Assembly (NCBI GenBank): GCA_025936615.1
Contig: JAICSZ010000016.1
Span: 1 to 13,647, forward strand
From: Pedococcus sp.
GTDB lineage: Bacteria > Actinomycetota > Actinomycetes > Actinomycetales > Dermatophilaceae
DNA length: 13,647 bases
Direction: 5' to 3'
In this document: piece after piece, positions 13,203-13,647 of the stretch
Numbering within the stretch: the stretch's first letter is position 1
Layout of the letters: every line of letters starts with the position of its first letter
Notes under the pieces: model-generated
Databases searched by the model: none
What the model saw: the letters and a program-made list of their open reading frames with translations, nothing else
Told to the model about the DNA's origin: nothing
Made by a program: the position numbers and the translations under genes

Positions 13203-13647
13203 GCCACCCCCACACCAGCAGCACGGCATACGGCACCACGTCCTTGCGGACGAAGAGGGTGACCCGCTCGACCGCGGCGCTCATCCCATGGACCCGGCCC
13301 GGCACGTAGGCCACGGCCATCGCGCTGAGCCGCAGCAGCAGCACCGCGTCCAGCGAGCTTGCGGCCAGCACGGGCAGCGTCGCCCACGTCAGCAGGTCGT
13401 ACCACGGCAGGGAGTACGGAGCGGCGAGGCTGTACGCGGTGCTGACCACGAACGTCCACCGCGCGGCCTGGCCCGTGGTGGTCGCGGGCGCGAGGCGTCG
13501 GGTCGCCCGGGCGAGGACCACGAGCATGACCAGCGCCAGCGCCACTGCGAGCCAGCTGACCAGGGTGCGCGTCGCACCCCCGCCGAGCGGGCCGACGAGC
13601 AGGCGGTAGAGCAGCCGCCACGGGGTGGCCAGCGAGATCGACCGCCG
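13126..13647 (-). CDS. MptB-like GT-C mannosyltransferase, C-terminal part only
   Basis: An open frame of 173 codons plus stop enters from the right edge; the N-terminus is outside the window. ISLATPWRLLYRLL near the edge, AAPYSLPWYDLLTWA in the middle and LRLSAMAVAYVPGRV further on match the C-terminal region of polyprenol-phosphomannose-dependent alpha-1,6-mannosyltransferases (MptA/MptB type) of actinobacteria. Four or five membrane helices are visible. The tail after VLLVWGWLTLVAAGG is basic and probably cytoplasmic. Its last 77 bp overlap the 3' end of the convergent 741-residue gene on the other strand. With the GT87 gene it suggests synthesis of a mannan or lipomannan-type envelope glycan. 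Assignment to this family is fairly firm; acceptor and exact linkage are not known. Confidence 0.8.
   Translation of the reverse strand, partial: RRSISLATPWRLLYRLLVGPLGGGATRTLVSWLAVALALVMLVVLARATRRLAPATTTGQAARWTFVVSTAYSLAAPYSLPWYDLLTWATLPVLAASSLDAVLLLRLSAMAVAYVPGRVHGMSAAVERVTLFVRKDVVPYAVLLVWGWLTLVAAGGWRRSSATRPPARARSPR

Larger units (their letters stand above)
1770..13231. repeat. Dispersed octamer CGGCATAC, seven copies
   Basis: Copies read GTATGCCG on the plus strand at 1770-1777, 2548-2555, 3768-3775 and 8348-8355, and CGGCATAC at 6270-6277, 10520-10527 and 13224-13231. With 70% GC about 0.5 copies would be expected by chance on both strands. Three are at or between gene ends (one overlaps the LysE start codon) and four are inside genes. 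There is no strand preference. The listed span only brackets the copies. Confidence 0.5.

Noticed and set aside
12122..13309. A 395-codon plus-strand frame within and beyond the 741-residue gene
   Set aside because: Low-complexity Arg/Ala/Gly/Pro composition and no domain; it is a frame shadow of the membrane protein.
1..13647. CRISPR arrays, tRNA or rRNA genes, transposases, integrases or attachment sites
   Set aside because: No tandem direct repeats, cloverleaf-like segments or mobile-element proteins were seen; the composition is even across the window.

Overview
High-GC DNA (about 70% by eye) with GTG starts, many genes lacking a Shine-Dalgarno site, FCD-type GntR control and GT-C mannosyltransferases points to a chromosomal segment of an actinobacterium (Actinomycetota, plausibly Micrococcales/Intrasporangiaceae; the family is a guess). 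I see no mobile element, phage gene, CRISPR array, tRNA or rRNA. No gene-free stretch reaches 300 bases; the longest, 2293-2549, holds a promoter, tandem operators and an mRNA leader.

Region 1 (1-2460, minus strand) is a small regulated catabolic unit: an MFS transporter, a GntR/FadR-type repressor and the 5' end of an Asp/Glu (hydantoin-type) racemase. A good promoter lies upstream of the transporter, with two tandem palindromes at its predicted start point, and a strong hairpin sits between transporter and regulator. Region 2 (2550-3758) has a LysE/RhtB exporter facing a DinB-fold protein. Region 3 (3826-6259) is a tightly coupled lipid-phosphate operon: a membrane-anchored diacylglycerol-kinase-like protein followed by two PAP2 phosphatases. 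Region 4 (6392-8803) carries a stand-alone glucose-6-phosphate dehydrogenase and, convergent with it, prephenate dehydratase; one perfect hairpin covers both stop codons. Region 5 (8896-13647) combines a UPF0016/GDT1-type cation transporter with an envelope-glycan cluster: a GT87 mannosyltransferase, a divergent 741-residue protein joining an alkaline-phosphatase-like outer domain to a polytopic membrane domain, and the C-terminal end of a second GT-C (MptB-like) mannosyltransferase running off the right edge.

The most novel candidates are the 741-residue protein, whose phosphatase-type fold appears to have lost metal ligands, the kinase-phosphatase-phosphatase operon, the operator pair in front of the MFS gene, and a dispersed octamer (CGGCATAC, seven copies) that often brings in codons this genome otherwise uses little. 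No single new defence or mobile system is visible.
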